In this document: positions 16,898 through 25,075 of the stretch, one piece after another
Position numbering within the stretch: position 1 is the stretch's first letter
How the letters are laid out: the number at the start of each line of letters is the position of its first letter
Source: Stutzerimonas stutzeri
GTDB taxonomy: Bacteria > Pseudomonadota > Gammaproteobacteria > Pseudomonadales > Pseudomonadaceae
Assembly (NCBI RefSeq): GCF_024448695.1
Contig: NZ_JAMOHY010000001.1
Coordinates: 248,001 to 312,000, forward strand
Reading direction: 5' to 3'
Length of the DNA stretch: 64,000 nt
The notes under the pieces: generated by a model
Seen by the model: the letters and a program-made list of their open reading frames with translations, nothing else
Database searches by the model: none
Told to the model about the DNA's origin: nothing
Program-made: the position numbers and the translations under genes

Positions 16898-18124
16898 ATG
16901 ACCTCTGCTGATCCTCGCATCGCCATCATCGGTGGCGGCCCTGCCGGGCTGATGGCTGCCGAGGTGCTCAGCCAGGCCGGCGTCGCGGTTGATCTCTATG
17001 ACGCCATGCCCTCAGTCGGGCGCAAGTTCCTGCTGGCCGGCGTCGGCGGCATGAACATCACCCATGCCGAGGACTTCGCTGCCTTCGTCGATCGTTATCG
17101 CCAGCGCGCCGATGACCTGCGCCCGCTGCTGGAGGCCTTCTCGCCGAACACGCTGCGCGAGTGGATTCACGGCCTGGGCATCGACACCTTCGTCGGCAGC
17201 TCCGGTCGCGTGTTTCCCACCGACATGAAAGCTGCGCCATTATTGCGCGCCTGGCTCAAGCGGCTACGTGAGCACGGCGTGCAGCTCCACACGCGCCAGC
17301 GCTGGCTGGGGTGGAACAAGAAAGGTCAGCTGCGTATCGCCGGCCCACATGGCGAAACGCAGCTGGAGCCCGCCGCCACCCTGCTCGCCCTGGGCGGCGG
17401 CAGCTGGTCGCGGCTGGGCTCCGATGGCGCCTGGGTGCCGCTGCTGCAGACGCGTGGCGTGAGCGTCGCACCGCTGCAACCGGCCAACTGTGGGTTCGAG
17501 GTTGCAGGCTGGAGTGCGCACCTTGTGGAGAAATTCGCCGGCGCACCTTTGAAGACAGTCAGCCTCGCCTTGCCCAACGAAACCCCACGCAAGGGCGAGT
17601 TCGTCCTCACCGCGACCGGCATCGAAGGCAGTCTGGTTTACGCGTTGTCAGCCGACATCCGGGAAACGATCAACGCGTCTGGCTCGGCCACCGTACTGCT
17701 CGACCTGCTGCCGAATCGCACCCAGGCGAACATCGCCGCGGCCCTGGCCAAACCACGAGGCTCGCAGTCCATGGCCAAGCACCTGCATCGTCAGTTAAAG
17801 CTGGATGGCGCCAAGGCCGCGTTGCTGCGCGAACTGACCGCTGCCGAAACCTTTCAGGACCCTCAAGCGCTTGCGACCAGTATCAAGGCTCTGCCGATTA
17901 CACTCGTTCGTCCGCGTCCGCTGGACGAAGCCATCAGCAGCGCCGGCGGCGTGCCTTTCGAAGCACTGGATGAAAACCTGATGCTGCGCCAGCTGCCCGG
18001 CGTGTTCTGCGCCGGCGAAATGCTCGACTGGGAAGCGCCCACCGGCGGTTATCTGCTTACCGCCTGCTTCGCCAGCGGTCGCGCTGCCGCTGAAGGAATA
18101 CTGCGCTGGCGGAAGCAGCCATAA
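16898..18124 (+). CDS. HI0933-like FAD-dependent oxidoreductase (TIGR03862 type)
   Basis: 408 residues. An N-terminal Rossmann FAD site IAIIGGGPAGLMAAEVLSQ is followed by VGRKFLLAGVGGMNITHAED, a signature of HI0933/YhiN flavoproteins. Near the C-terminus lie ISSAGGVPFEALDENLMLR and GVFCAGEMLDWEAPTGGYLL, which bind the flavin ribityl chain. The reaction is not established for this group. It stands alone; TACAAT at 16863 may be its -10 element. Confidence 0.87.
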   Translation: MTSADPRIAIIGGGPAGLMAAEVLSQAGVAVDLYDAMPSVGRKFLLAGVGGMNITHAEDFAAFVDRYRQRADDLRPLLEAFSPNTLREWIHGLGIDTFVGSSGRVFPTDMKAAPLLRAWLKRLREHGVQLHTRQRWLGWNKKGQLRIAGPHGETQLEPAATLLALGGGSWSRLGSDGAWVPLLQTRGVSVAPLQPANCGFEVAGWSAHLVEKFAGAPLKTVSLALPNETPRKGEFVLTATGIEGSLVYALSADIRETINASGSATVLLDLLPNRTQANIAAALAKPRGSQSMAKHLHRQLKLDGAKAALLRELTAAETFQDPQALATSIKALPITLVRPRPLDEAISSAGGVPFEALDENLMLRQLPGVFCAGEMLDWEAPTGGYLLTACFASGRAAAEGILRWRKQP

Positions 18125-18143
18125 CGCGACGCCAGCCTTTCCT

Positions 18144-18533
18144 TCACTCCGAACGCCCTGAGGCATCACGATTCCGCTCGTACCGCTTCGCAACCGGAAA
18201 CGCCGGCAACCAGGCCTCGCGTCGTACGGCCCAGCTTTCATAGGTCGGCATCAGCAGATCGGGCGCATCCAGTGCGCCCAGGTGCACTTCGATTTCATCC
18301 ACAGTGCGGGCGAAAACCGACGAGCCACAGCGCGGGCAGAAGTGCCGCCCGGCGTAGTCTCGTGTTTCTCCCTCGATAGTCACCGCCTCCTGCGAAAATA
18401 CCGCCGCCGCGTAGAAGAGCGCCCCGTGATGTTTGCGACAGTCGAGGCAATGACAGAGCCCTACCCGGTACGGCCGTCCGAAGGCCAGAATCCGCACCTC
18501 GCCGCACAGACAGCCGCCAGTGAAACGGTCCAT
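18144..18533 (-). CDS. GFA/CENP-V-type zinc-binding protein
   Basis: 129 residues. The cysteine pattern GGCLCGEVR, CHCLDCRKHHGA and FCPRCGSSVF is the glutathione-dependent formaldehyde-activating (GFA) family zinc signature. Members include true S-hydroxymethylglutathione synthases, but most homologues have unknown function, so no enzymatic activity is assigned. It is convergent with the flavoprotein gene. The 295 bp upstream, to 18828, hold no gene that I can see. Confidence 0.85.
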   Translation of the reverse strand: MDRFTGGCLCGEVRILAFGRPYRVGLCHCLDCRKHHGALFYAAAVFSQEAVTIEGETRDYAGRHFCPRCGSSVFARTVDEIEVHLGALDAPDLLMPTYESWAVRREAWLPAFPVAKRYERNRDASGRSE

Positions 18534-18828
18534 GCTGCACCTCCTCGAAAGACGCTGGAATGCAAATGACGATAGCAGGCGCTACCGACGCTCCAGCCGC
18601 TCTGGAGGCACACTGGACCGACTTTGCCATCGCCGTGTCGCAGATACATCGACCAGCAGCGCCTTGCCGATATGCATCGCCACCATGTCCACAGTACCAG
18701 TCAGCTCGGCACCGGTGTTTTGTCCACGAGAATCTGGCCACCTCCGGGTTGGGCAGGTCAATCCATGAGGTCTATGTTGTATGCGCCGCATGGAACGCTG
18801 ATGCGACCGGCAGCAGACACTGAGACCA

Positions 18829-19053
18829 TCAGGGGATCGGATTGCCCAGCCCCGGCTCGTTCGGATCATCAAGATCCGGCCTGCCGGGGTCCTGTATATC
18901 TGGACCGATACCGGGTCGGTCGACGGGCTCGCCGGGATCCCGGACGTCTGGGTTATCGGTGTTGAAGTCCGGGTCAGGCGCCTTGACAGGAGGCTGGTCC
19001 TGGTCAGGCACGGGCTGCTGGCTATGAAGCCTGTCGATCGGATCGATACTCAT
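18829..19053 (-). CDS. Small acidic proline-rich protein, unknown function
   Basis: 74 residues, very rich in Asp and Pro with irregular DP/PD repeats (for example KAPDPDFNTDNPDVRDPGEP) and few hydrophobics, so it is probably disordered. No signal peptide or membrane segment. The start has an excellent Shine-Dalgarno GGAGGTG a few bases before ATG 19053, which makes me believe it is translated. I recall similar short D/P-rich proteins in other pseudomonads but know no function. Confidence 0.65.
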   Translation of the reverse strand: MSIDPIDRLHSQQPVPDQDQPPVKAPDPDFNTDNPDVRDPGEPVDRPGIGPDIQDPGRPDLDDPNEPGLGNPIP

Positions 19054-19306
19054 GGTTCACCTCCGGTCGAGCCGGGAATGGCTCATTGTGTTTGAGCCAA
19101 TTCGACATGGATGGTGCGCGCCGCAGGTCGCATTCCAGTTCGCCATTCGCAATTTGAAAGCATGGGACTGCCCATGCTCATCGGATAACATGCGGACCGA
19201 TCACGGGTTCAGCCTGGCAACGCCCAGCGTGTAGTCCTTCCAAACACACCGCGACACACCTTCAACCAGCCTCCATTCATATGCATTACAGACCAGAGCC
19301 CGCGGC

Positions 19307-20023
19307 ATGACCGACGCCGAAACGACGTTGCATCTTTTCAACCGTCACTCCGTGTGGGCCGGCTTCAAGAAGCTTGCCCCGGTCTCCCTGTTCGTCGTGA
19401 TATTCGGCGCGGCCTTCGGCCTCGCGGCCGTACAAACGGAGTTGGATGAGTCGGTGATCCTCGCGATGAGCACGCTGGTCTTCGCCGGCGCCTCGCAATT
19501 TGCGGCGCTGGAACTGTGGGGACCACAGGTGCCGTTGCTCACACTCGTGATTACCGTGTTTGCCATCAATGCCCGCCATCTGCTGATGGGGGCAACGCTC
19601 TATCCGTGGCTACGCCATCTGCCACCGTCGCAGCGCTACGGCGTCATGCTCATGGCTTCCGATGCCAACTGGGCGATGGCCATGCAGGCATTCAATAGCA
19701 GGCAACCGGGCATTGGGCTTCTGCTGGGCGGCGGCCTCGCCCTTTGGGCATCCTGGGTATTGGGCACCTGGCTGGGTGTCCACTTCGGCGGCGCCATTGA
19801 AAACCCCCGGAGTCTGGGCCTGGATATGGTGATGGGCTGCTTTCTGCTGGCCATGGTGGTGGGTGGGGAAAAGAACCTGCGCATGCTGATGATCTGGATC
19901 GTCGCCGCCTGCGCTTCCCTGCTGGCCTACTGGTACTTGCCGGACAACAGCCATGTCGTGGTGGGCGCACTGGCAGGCGGCGTGACGGGGATATTCTGGC
20001 CGGAGAAGAAACGTGAACATTGA
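19307..20023 (+). CDS. azlC: AzlC-family branched-chain amino acid exporter, large subunit
   Basis: 238 residues with about seven hydrophobic segments. The family signature FGAAFGLAAVQTELDE, FAGASQFAALELWG and NARHLLMGATL is clear. AzlC works with the small AzlD subunit to export branched-chain amino acids or analogues. Its last 11 bases overlap azlD. No regulator gene is adjacent. Confidence 0.93.
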   Translation: MTDAETTLHLFNRHSVWAGFKKLAPVSLFVVIFGAAFGLAAVQTELDESVILAMSTLVFAGASQFAALELWGPQVPLLTLVITVFAINARHLLMGATLYPWLRHLPPSQRYGVMLMASDANWAMAMQAFNSRQPGIGLLLGGGLALWASWVLGTWLGVHFGGAIENPRSLGLDMVMGCFLLAMVVGGEKNLRMLMIWIVAACASLLAYWYLPDNSHVVVGALAGGVTGIFWPEKKREH

Positions 20024-20321
20024 AACCACCGGGGCCGGCGCACTGATTCTGGTGCTGGTCATGGCAGTCGTGACGCTAGCGACCCGCTGGGGCGGCGTTT
20101 ATGTGATGTCGTTCGTGCCCATTGGCCAGCGGGTGAAGCAATTCATTGGCGCCATGTCCGGCTCGGTGCTGGTGGCGCTGCTGGCTCCCATGGCGCTGGA
20201 GGGCGACAGCGGCGCCAGGCTGGCGTTGTTGGCCACGGCTGCCACCATGCTGCTACTAAAAAAGCCGCTACCGGCAATCGCCGCCGGCATCCTGACCGCG
20301 GCGCTGGTGAGGCAGTTTTGA
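20013..20321 (+). CDS. azlD: AzlD-family transporter, small subunit
   Basis: 102 residues from GTG 20013, overlapping azlC. Four hydrophobic segments; the AzlD signature is TLATRWGGVYVM with VKQFIGAMSGSVLVALLAP. It is required with AzlC for amino-acid export. Confidence 0.92.
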   Translation: MNIETTGAGALILVLVMAVVTLATRWGGVYVMSFVPIGQRVKQFIGAMSGSVLVALLAPMALEGDSGARLALLATAATMLLLKKPLPAIAAGILTAALVRQF

Positions 20322-20375
20322 CGTGGCAATGAGGCACGGACTCTCGACTGAATAACCTGACGCCGGCCTGATCGC

Positions 20376-21122
20376 TTAGACGCGGCCAACCCGCATATTG
20401 ATGGGCCAGGAAATCGACCGCCTGCTCTCAGCATCGCCCCAGGTCTGCGCCAGATCGCTTGCGAAGCGATGCAGGATGTCGGCTCGCCCGGCCTCTTGCG
20501 CCTGACGCACGGCTGACCAGGTCGCGATGTAGCCGAGGAACTCGTTCAGGTTCCAATCAAGACGGATCAGCATGGCGGGCGAGGCAATCGACTCGAAGGG
20601 GAAATCGAGCGTGGCGTAGCCGCTATCGACTAGCCGGCGCTCAGCCGGCCAATAGGGGCCGATCTCCTGCCAGTAGAACTGCTGGAAGCGGGCATCCAGC
20701 TCTGCGTCCAGCTGTAGAACGCCGTAGCTGATCAGCGCCAGCACGGCGCTGGGCATCGCGACTCGGCGCACTTCGGCGTAGAAGGCAGGCAGATCGAACC
20801 AATGCGCGGCCTGTGCGGCAGTGACAAGGCTCGCGCTGCGATCCGGTAACGGCATTCCTTCCGCCGGGGCGCACAGATAAGTGACGTTTGCCTGTGGCGC
20901 GGCATGCGTCAGCTGATCGGCACTCGGATCAAGTCCCGTGACAGATGAGAAATATTTGGCGAGCTGCCCGGCGAGTTGGCCATTTCCGCAACCGGCATCT
21001 ACCGCGAGCTGAGTATCTGGCGCAATCGAGGCAAGGAATTCGGCAAGTTCGGGAGGGTATTCCGGCCTGAAACGCGCGTAGGCCTGCCCGCCTTGATCGA
21101 ACCAGTTTTTCGGACTGCTCAT
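20376..21122 (-). CDS. SAM-dependent methyltransferase (UbiE/Trm9-like class I)
   Basis: 248 residues. It starts MSSPKNWFDQGGQAYARFRPEYP, typical of the Methyltransf_11 family, then motif I VDAGCGNGQLAGQLA, VTGLDPSADQL, and the post-I segment VTAAQAAHWFDLPAFYAEVRRV. The AQAAHWFD block is shared with yeast Crg1/Tmt1-type small-molecule carboxyl methyltransferases, so a small-molecule substrate is plausible but unproven. It is a monocistronic gene downstream of rhlE on the same strand. Confidence 0.85.
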   Translation of the reverse strand: MSSPKNWFDQGGQAYARFRPEYPPELAEFLASIAPDTQLAVDAGCGNGQLAGQLAKYFSSVTGLDPSADQLTHAAPQANVTYLCAPAEGMPLPDRSASLVTAAQAAHWFDLPAFYAEVRRVAMPSAVLALISYGVLQLDAELDARFQQFYWQEIGPYWPAERRLVDSGYATLDFPFESIASPAMLIRLDWNLNEFLGYIATWSAVRQAQEAGRADILHRFASDLAQTWGDAESRRSISWPINMRVGRV

Positions 21123-21183
21123 CGACTGACCTCTATTCACACGCGCTTCATCATTGCACCCGCCGCCACCTAACGGCGGCGCT

Positions 21184-22509
21184 TTAACGCTTCTTCGCCG
21201 GCTTCGCTCCGCCGAGACTAGGCACCTTGCGAATCGGCTTGGCATTGGGTTTTTCGCTTTCATCGAACCAGTTGCCCAGGTGGATCTTGCCCTTGGCAGC
21301 ACCCTCCTTCGGCTTCTTGGGTTTTTTCGGCTTCTTGATGATCTGACCGCCGAGGGTGGTGGTCGGCACCCGGTGATCGGGCACGAAACCCAGCTCGTCA
21401 TGACGCGGCAGAACCTGCTGGATCAGGGTTTCGATGGCGGCCAACTGATCGACTTCATCGGCGCTGACCAGGGAAATCGCTTCACCCGTGGCCCCAGCGC
21501 GGCCAGTACGACCGATGCGGTGTACGTAGTCTTCGGCGACGATGGGCAGATCGAAGTTGACCACCTGCGGCAGGTCGTGGATATCCAGTCCGCGGGCGGC
21601 CACATCGGTGGCGACCAGGATCTGTACCTCACCGGCCTTGAAGCGTTCCAGCGCACGCATACGGCTGGCTTGCGGCCTGTCGCCGTGAATCGCCTCGCTG
21701 GCAATGCCCTGGGCCTGAAGTTCCTCGGCAAGCTGATCGACGCCCTTGCGCGTCTTGACGAACACCAGCACCTGGCCCCAGCGCTTTTCCGTCAGCAAGT
21801 GCAGGAAAAGTTCGCTCTTGCGCTTCTTGTCCACCGTCACCAGCCACTGCTTGACGGTCTTCGCCGCAGCGTTGCGCGGACTGACCTCGATGGTCAGCGG
21901 GTCGCGCAGCAGCTCTCGGGCCATCTGCCGGATGGGATCGGAGAAGGTCGCGGAGAACAGCAGCGTCTGCCGTTTGCGTGGCAGTGCGCTGAACAGGTCA
22001 TCCAGTTCTTCGGAGAACCCCAGGTCAAGCATGCGGTCGGCCTCATCCAGCACCAGCGCCTGGACCTGATCGAATTTCACCGCATTCTGCCGGTACAGAT
22101 CGAGCAGCCGACCGGGCGTCGCCACCAGCACATCGATGCCTTTACGCAGCGCCATCATCTGCGGGTTGATGCTGACGCCGCCGTATACCGCATAGGTACG
22201 CAACGGCAGATGCTGCCCGTAGACACGAAAGCTTTCATGTACCTGTTCGGCCAGTTCGCGGGTTGGCACCAGTACCAGTGCACGCACCGAATTGCTCGCC
22301 ACCTTGGCACCTTCCATGGTCAGGCGTTGCAACAGCGGCAGGGCGAAACCGGCGGTCTTGCCGGTGCCGGTCTGCGCGGCGGCCATCAGGTCGCGGCCCT
22401 TGAGCACGGCGGGAATGGCCTTGGCCTGGACCGGCGTTGGCGTGGTGTAGTCGAGGGATTCGAGCGTGCGCAGCAGCGGATCGATCAGGCCCAGGGTGGC
22501 GAAGGTCAT
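21184..22509 (-). CDS. rhlE: DEAD-box ATP-dependent RNA helicase RhlE
   Basis: 441 residues. In order: Q motif region (MTFATLGLIDPLL..TPVQAKAIP), Walker A AQTGTGKT, PTRELAEQ, VATPGRLLDL, VLDEADRML, SAT, then the second RecA domain with RGLDIHDLPQV and HRIGRTGR. The C-terminal tail is basic with KKPKKPKKPKEG, as in RhlE proteins that use it for RNA binding. Predicted role: ribosome assembly and mRNA turnover, with growth in the cold. ATG 22509 is chosen as the conserved start. Confidence 0.94.
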   Translation of the reverse strand: MTFATLGLIDPLLRTLESLDYTTPTPVQAKAIPAVLKGRDLMAAAQTGTGKTAGFALPLLQRLTMEGAKVASNSVRALVLVPTRELAEQVHESFRVYGQHLPLRTYAVYGGVSINPQMMALRKGIDVLVATPGRLLDLYRQNAVKFDQVQALVLDEADRMLDLGFSEELDDLFSALPRKRQTLLFSATFSDPIRQMARELLRDPLTIEVSPRNAAAKTVKQWLVTVDKKRKSELFLHLLTEKRWGQVLVFVKTRKGVDQLAEELQAQGIASEAIHGDRPQASRMRALERFKAGEVQILVATDVAARGLDIHDLPQVVNFDLPIVAEDYVHRIGRTGRAGATGEAISLVSADEVDQLAAIETLIQQVLPRHDELGFVPDHRVPTTTLGGQIIKKPKKPKKPKEGAAKGKIHLGNWFDESEKPNAKPIRKVPSLGGAKPAKKR

Positions 22510-22565
22510 GGTGCAAACCGGCAAGGGGAACGAGGGCGCAAGTTTACGCGTAAACCCCGCAGTAC

Positions 22566-22706
22566 GTAGCCTGGATTAGCCGTAGGCGTAATCCGGGGAG
22601 CCAAAGGCGATACAGCTTTTGCACGGATGCGTCCCGTGCTGTTAGGCCGCGGAACACCGCAGGCGCGCGGTATGCGACGGAAACGCCTACGGCGGTTCCA
22701 TCCTAC
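22566..22706. repeat. REP-like elements upstream of rhlE, including an inverted RAYT-family copy
   Basis: 22566-22598 is GTAGCCTGGATTAGCC.., related to 1173-1206. 22675-22706 is the reverse complement of the RAYT-associated REP (ends GGCGGTTCCATCCTAC). The 240-bp spacer has no gene. Confidence 0.75.
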
Positions 22707-22752
22707 AAAAACCATACCGGTGATGAGTCGAGCAGGTGCGGCACCACGGCAG

Positions 22753-23226
22753 CTAGCGCAGCAGCAGCCTGCCTTCGATGGGCACATAGCGTGTGGCGGC
22801 GCGGATCAGCGATTGTGCCGTCAGCCCCGGCACGCCATAGGCCGTGGCCTCGCCGCCGCCGGCGCGTACACGGTCGAGCAGCAGGTCGAAATCGCCGTCG
22901 CCGGAGGCCAGCACGATTTCATCCACACGCGCCGCGGCATCCAGCACGTCGATGGTGATGCCCACGTCCCAGTCGCCCTTGGCGGAGCCGTCGCTGCGCT
23001 GGATATAGGGCTTGAGCCTCACCGTAAAACCAAGGTTGCGCAGGATCTGCTGGAATTGCTGCTGCTTGGCGTCGCCACGTTCGATGGCATAGGCATACGC
23101 CTCGACGATTTCGCCGCGCGCGCTGACTTCATTCCACAGAGCTGCATAGTTGAAGTGGCAACCGTGTGCCTGGCGCACCGTGTAATAGAGATTCTGCACA
23201 TCGGCAAACAGGGCAATCTTCTTCAC
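22753..23226 (-). CDS. NYN-domain protein (LabA/DUF88-like)
   Basis: 157 residues from GTG 23226. The PIN-like NYN fold is shown by IALFADVQNLYYTVRQ at the N-terminus and by GDWDVGITIDVLDAA and LASGDGDFDLLLDRVR, which supply the acidic metal-binding residues. Such domains are putative RNA nucleases. The start is uncertain because ribosome-binding sequence is weak, but GTG gives the standard N-terminus; longer in-frame extensions would run into the opposite-strand gene. Confidence 0.85.
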   Translation of the reverse strand: MKKIALFADVQNLYYTVRQAHGCHFNYAALWNEVSARGEIVEAYAYAIERGDAKQQQFQQILRNLGFTVRLKPYIQRSDGSAKGDWDVGITIDVLDAAARVDEIVLASGDGDFDLLLDRVRAGGGEATAYGVPGLTAQSLIRAATRYVPIEGRLLLR

Positions 23227-23335
23227 GCAGTGGCCTGGGTCAGGAAAGGGCTGGCCAGTATGGACGGCAAAATCGCGCCTGTCCTGCGTTGCGGTCTTGT
23301 TAAAGTACGCGCCTTTTTTTCGAGACCCTATCGAC

Positions 23336-23998
23336 GTGAACGTATTTTCCATCCTCCGTGACGCCTGGTACTTCTACTCCCGCAACCTGCCCGGCATCGC
23401 GCGGCTCTGCCTGCCGCTGATTCTGCTGGAAAGCTGCGTCAGACTGATGATCGAGCACTGGCTGGGCCAGAACGCGCTGCCCGCGCAGGAATTGCTGACC
23501 GAGATACTCTTCTATCCCCTGTATGTCGGCGCGCTGATCCTGTTTCTCGACGCCCGCAGCCGCGGCCATGATCCCGCTGCACGCGAGGTATGGGCGCGGG
23601 TGCTGCCCCTGTGGCCCTCACTGGCGGTGCTCGCCGCGCTGGGGACGCTGCTGATCGTGCTTGGCGCCTCGCTGTTCGTGCTGCCGGGGCTCTGGGTGAT
23701 GGTGAAAATCGCCTTTGCCGAATACCTGCTGATGCTGCGCGGGTTGACTCCACTGGCGGCGTTGAAGGAAAGCTTCGCTCAGACGCGCGGGCATTTCCTG
23801 CTGATACTCGGCTGCATGCTCGTAGTGTTGCTGCCGGTGTGGCTGCTCGAAGCCTGGCTCGCCACACAGTTCTGGGGCGATGCCACGCCGCCTGCAGCGC
23901 TGGCGATTCTGGTCGATGGCGGTGTCGGGATGGTTCAGCTGCTGGCCACAGTGGTGGTGTTCCGCTGCTTCATGCTCTGCGGCGATTCAGACCGATGA
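23336..23998 (+). CDS. YciC/UPF0259-like inner-membrane protein
   Basis: 220 residues from GTG 23336 with about six hydrophobic segments. The opening VFSILRDAWYFYSRNLPGIARLCLPLILLE and the later LTPLAALKESFAQTRGHF match the UPF0259/YciC family of unknown function. It is divergent from the NYN gene with about 110 bp between. Confidence 0.75.
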   Translation: MNVFSILRDAWYFYSRNLPGIARLCLPLILLESCVRLMIEHWLGQNALPAQELLTEILFYPLYVGALILFLDARSRGHDPAAREVWARVLPLWPSLAVLAALGTLLIVLGASLFVLPGLWVMVKIAFAEYLLMLRGLTPLAALKESFAQTRGHFLLILGCMLVVLLPVWLLEAWLATQFWGDATPPAALAILVDGGVGMVQLLATVVVFRCFMLCGDSDR

Positions 23999-24028
23999 AT
24001 TCGCACCCACAGGATGAGTGCGTAAAAA

Positions 24029-24146
24029 GTAGGAGCGGACTTGTCCGCGAGCTTTATGCAGCCCCGTGAAAAGCTCGCGGGCAAGCCCCCTCCTACAGGT
24101 ACGGCGTGTACCGGGGCACTGTGGGAGCGGCTTCAGCCGCGAATGC
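24029..24146. repeat. REP cluster: inverted pair plus a single copy
   Basis: 24029-24096 is GTAGGAGCGGACTTGTCCGC facing a degenerate partner (..GGGCAAGCCCCCTCCTAC). 24121-24146 is GTGGGAGCGGCTTCAGCCGC, which overlaps the 3' end of the SDR gene and supplies its stop codon. Confidence 0.8.
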
Positions 24147-24966
24147 TGCTGCCTGCCAATCGCGGCAACAGCAGATGCTCGAACAGACGCGGAAAGCAGC
24201 GCGCCACCAACCGGGCGCGCCAGTCCAGGTTGGACAACACCAGCAGCCGACGCCGCTTCAGCGCGCCCTGAAAGATGGATTCGGCCACATCCTGCGGCGA
24301 CGCCACGCGGCCCACGGCCAGCACTGGCTGCGGCGCGGTTGAGCCATCACCGACCAGCACGTTCTTGCGCAGGTCAGTGGCGGTATAACCGGGGCACACC
24401 AGCATCACGTTGACGCCAGTGCCGTCGAGCTCACCGCGCAGGGTTTCGAACAGGCCGTGCAGGGCATGCTTGCTGGCATTGTAGGCGGCACGATCAGGCA
24501 CCGGCGCATATTGCGAAAGCGAACTGAGCACGATGATCTGCCCGCTGCGCGCCGTCAGGCTCGGCAGAGCCGCCTGGGTGCAATGCAGCGCGCCATAAAA
24601 ATTCACCGCCATGATCCGCTCGAACACCTTCAGGCTGGTGTCGGCGACGCGGCTGCGATGGGTAATGCCGGCGTTATTGACCAGCACATCGATCCCGCCG
24701 AAACGCTCCACCACCAGCGTAACGGCCTGCTGCACCGCCACCGCATCCGACACATCGCAGCACAGCCCCAGCGCCTCGGCGTTGTGCCGGTCAGCCAGAT
24801 GCTGCACCAGACCGTCGAGGGCGTTCTGCTCCAGATCGAAGATCACCAGCCGCGCACCGGCCTGGGCCATGCGCTCTGCCAGCGCGCGGCCAATGCCCGC
24901 ACAGCCCCCCGTGATCAGCACCACCTTGCGGTCGAACACCTTGCTGGCAAATACCTTGCGCCGCAT
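24133..24966 (-). CDS. Short-chain dehydrogenase/reductase
   Basis: 277 residues. NAD(P) site VVLITGGCAGIGRALAERM, LVNNAGI, catalytic Ser in IIVLSSLSQYAP and the YNASKHA Tyr-x-x-x-Lys are all present, followed by VCPGYTATDLRKN. Substrate unknown. The ATG at 24966 has GGAG six bases upstream; ATG 24978 is also possible (AGGA four to five bases before). The stop codon and last codons lie in a REP, so the C-terminus may have been altered by REP insertion. Confidence 0.9.
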   Translation of the reverse strand: MRRKVFASKVFDRKVVLITGGCAGIGRALAERMAQAGARLVIFDLEQNALDGLVQHLADRHNAEALGLCCDVSDAVAVQQAVTLVVERFGGIDVLVNNAGITHRSRVADTSLKVFERIMAVNFYGALHCTQAALPSLTARSGQIIVLSSLSQYAPVPDRAAYNASKHALHGLFETLRGELDGTGVNVMLVCPGYTATDLRKNVLVGDGSTAPQPVLAVGRVASPQDVAESIFQGALKRRRLLVLSNLDWRARLVARCFPRLFEHLLLPRLAGSSIRG

Positions 24967-25075
24967 AAACCACTCCATCCGGTCCTGAATTCGGCCACCC
25001 GGCCAACCCCTGCCAAGCCGGACGCACTCAGCGCAAGCATAGCCAGCCCGCGGCCTCTTCGCGACTGCCCTGACG

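Noticed and set aside
18534-18828. Several short frames between the GFA-like gene and the Asp/Pro-rich gene
   Set aside because: Mutually overlapping, no family match, and no start signals.
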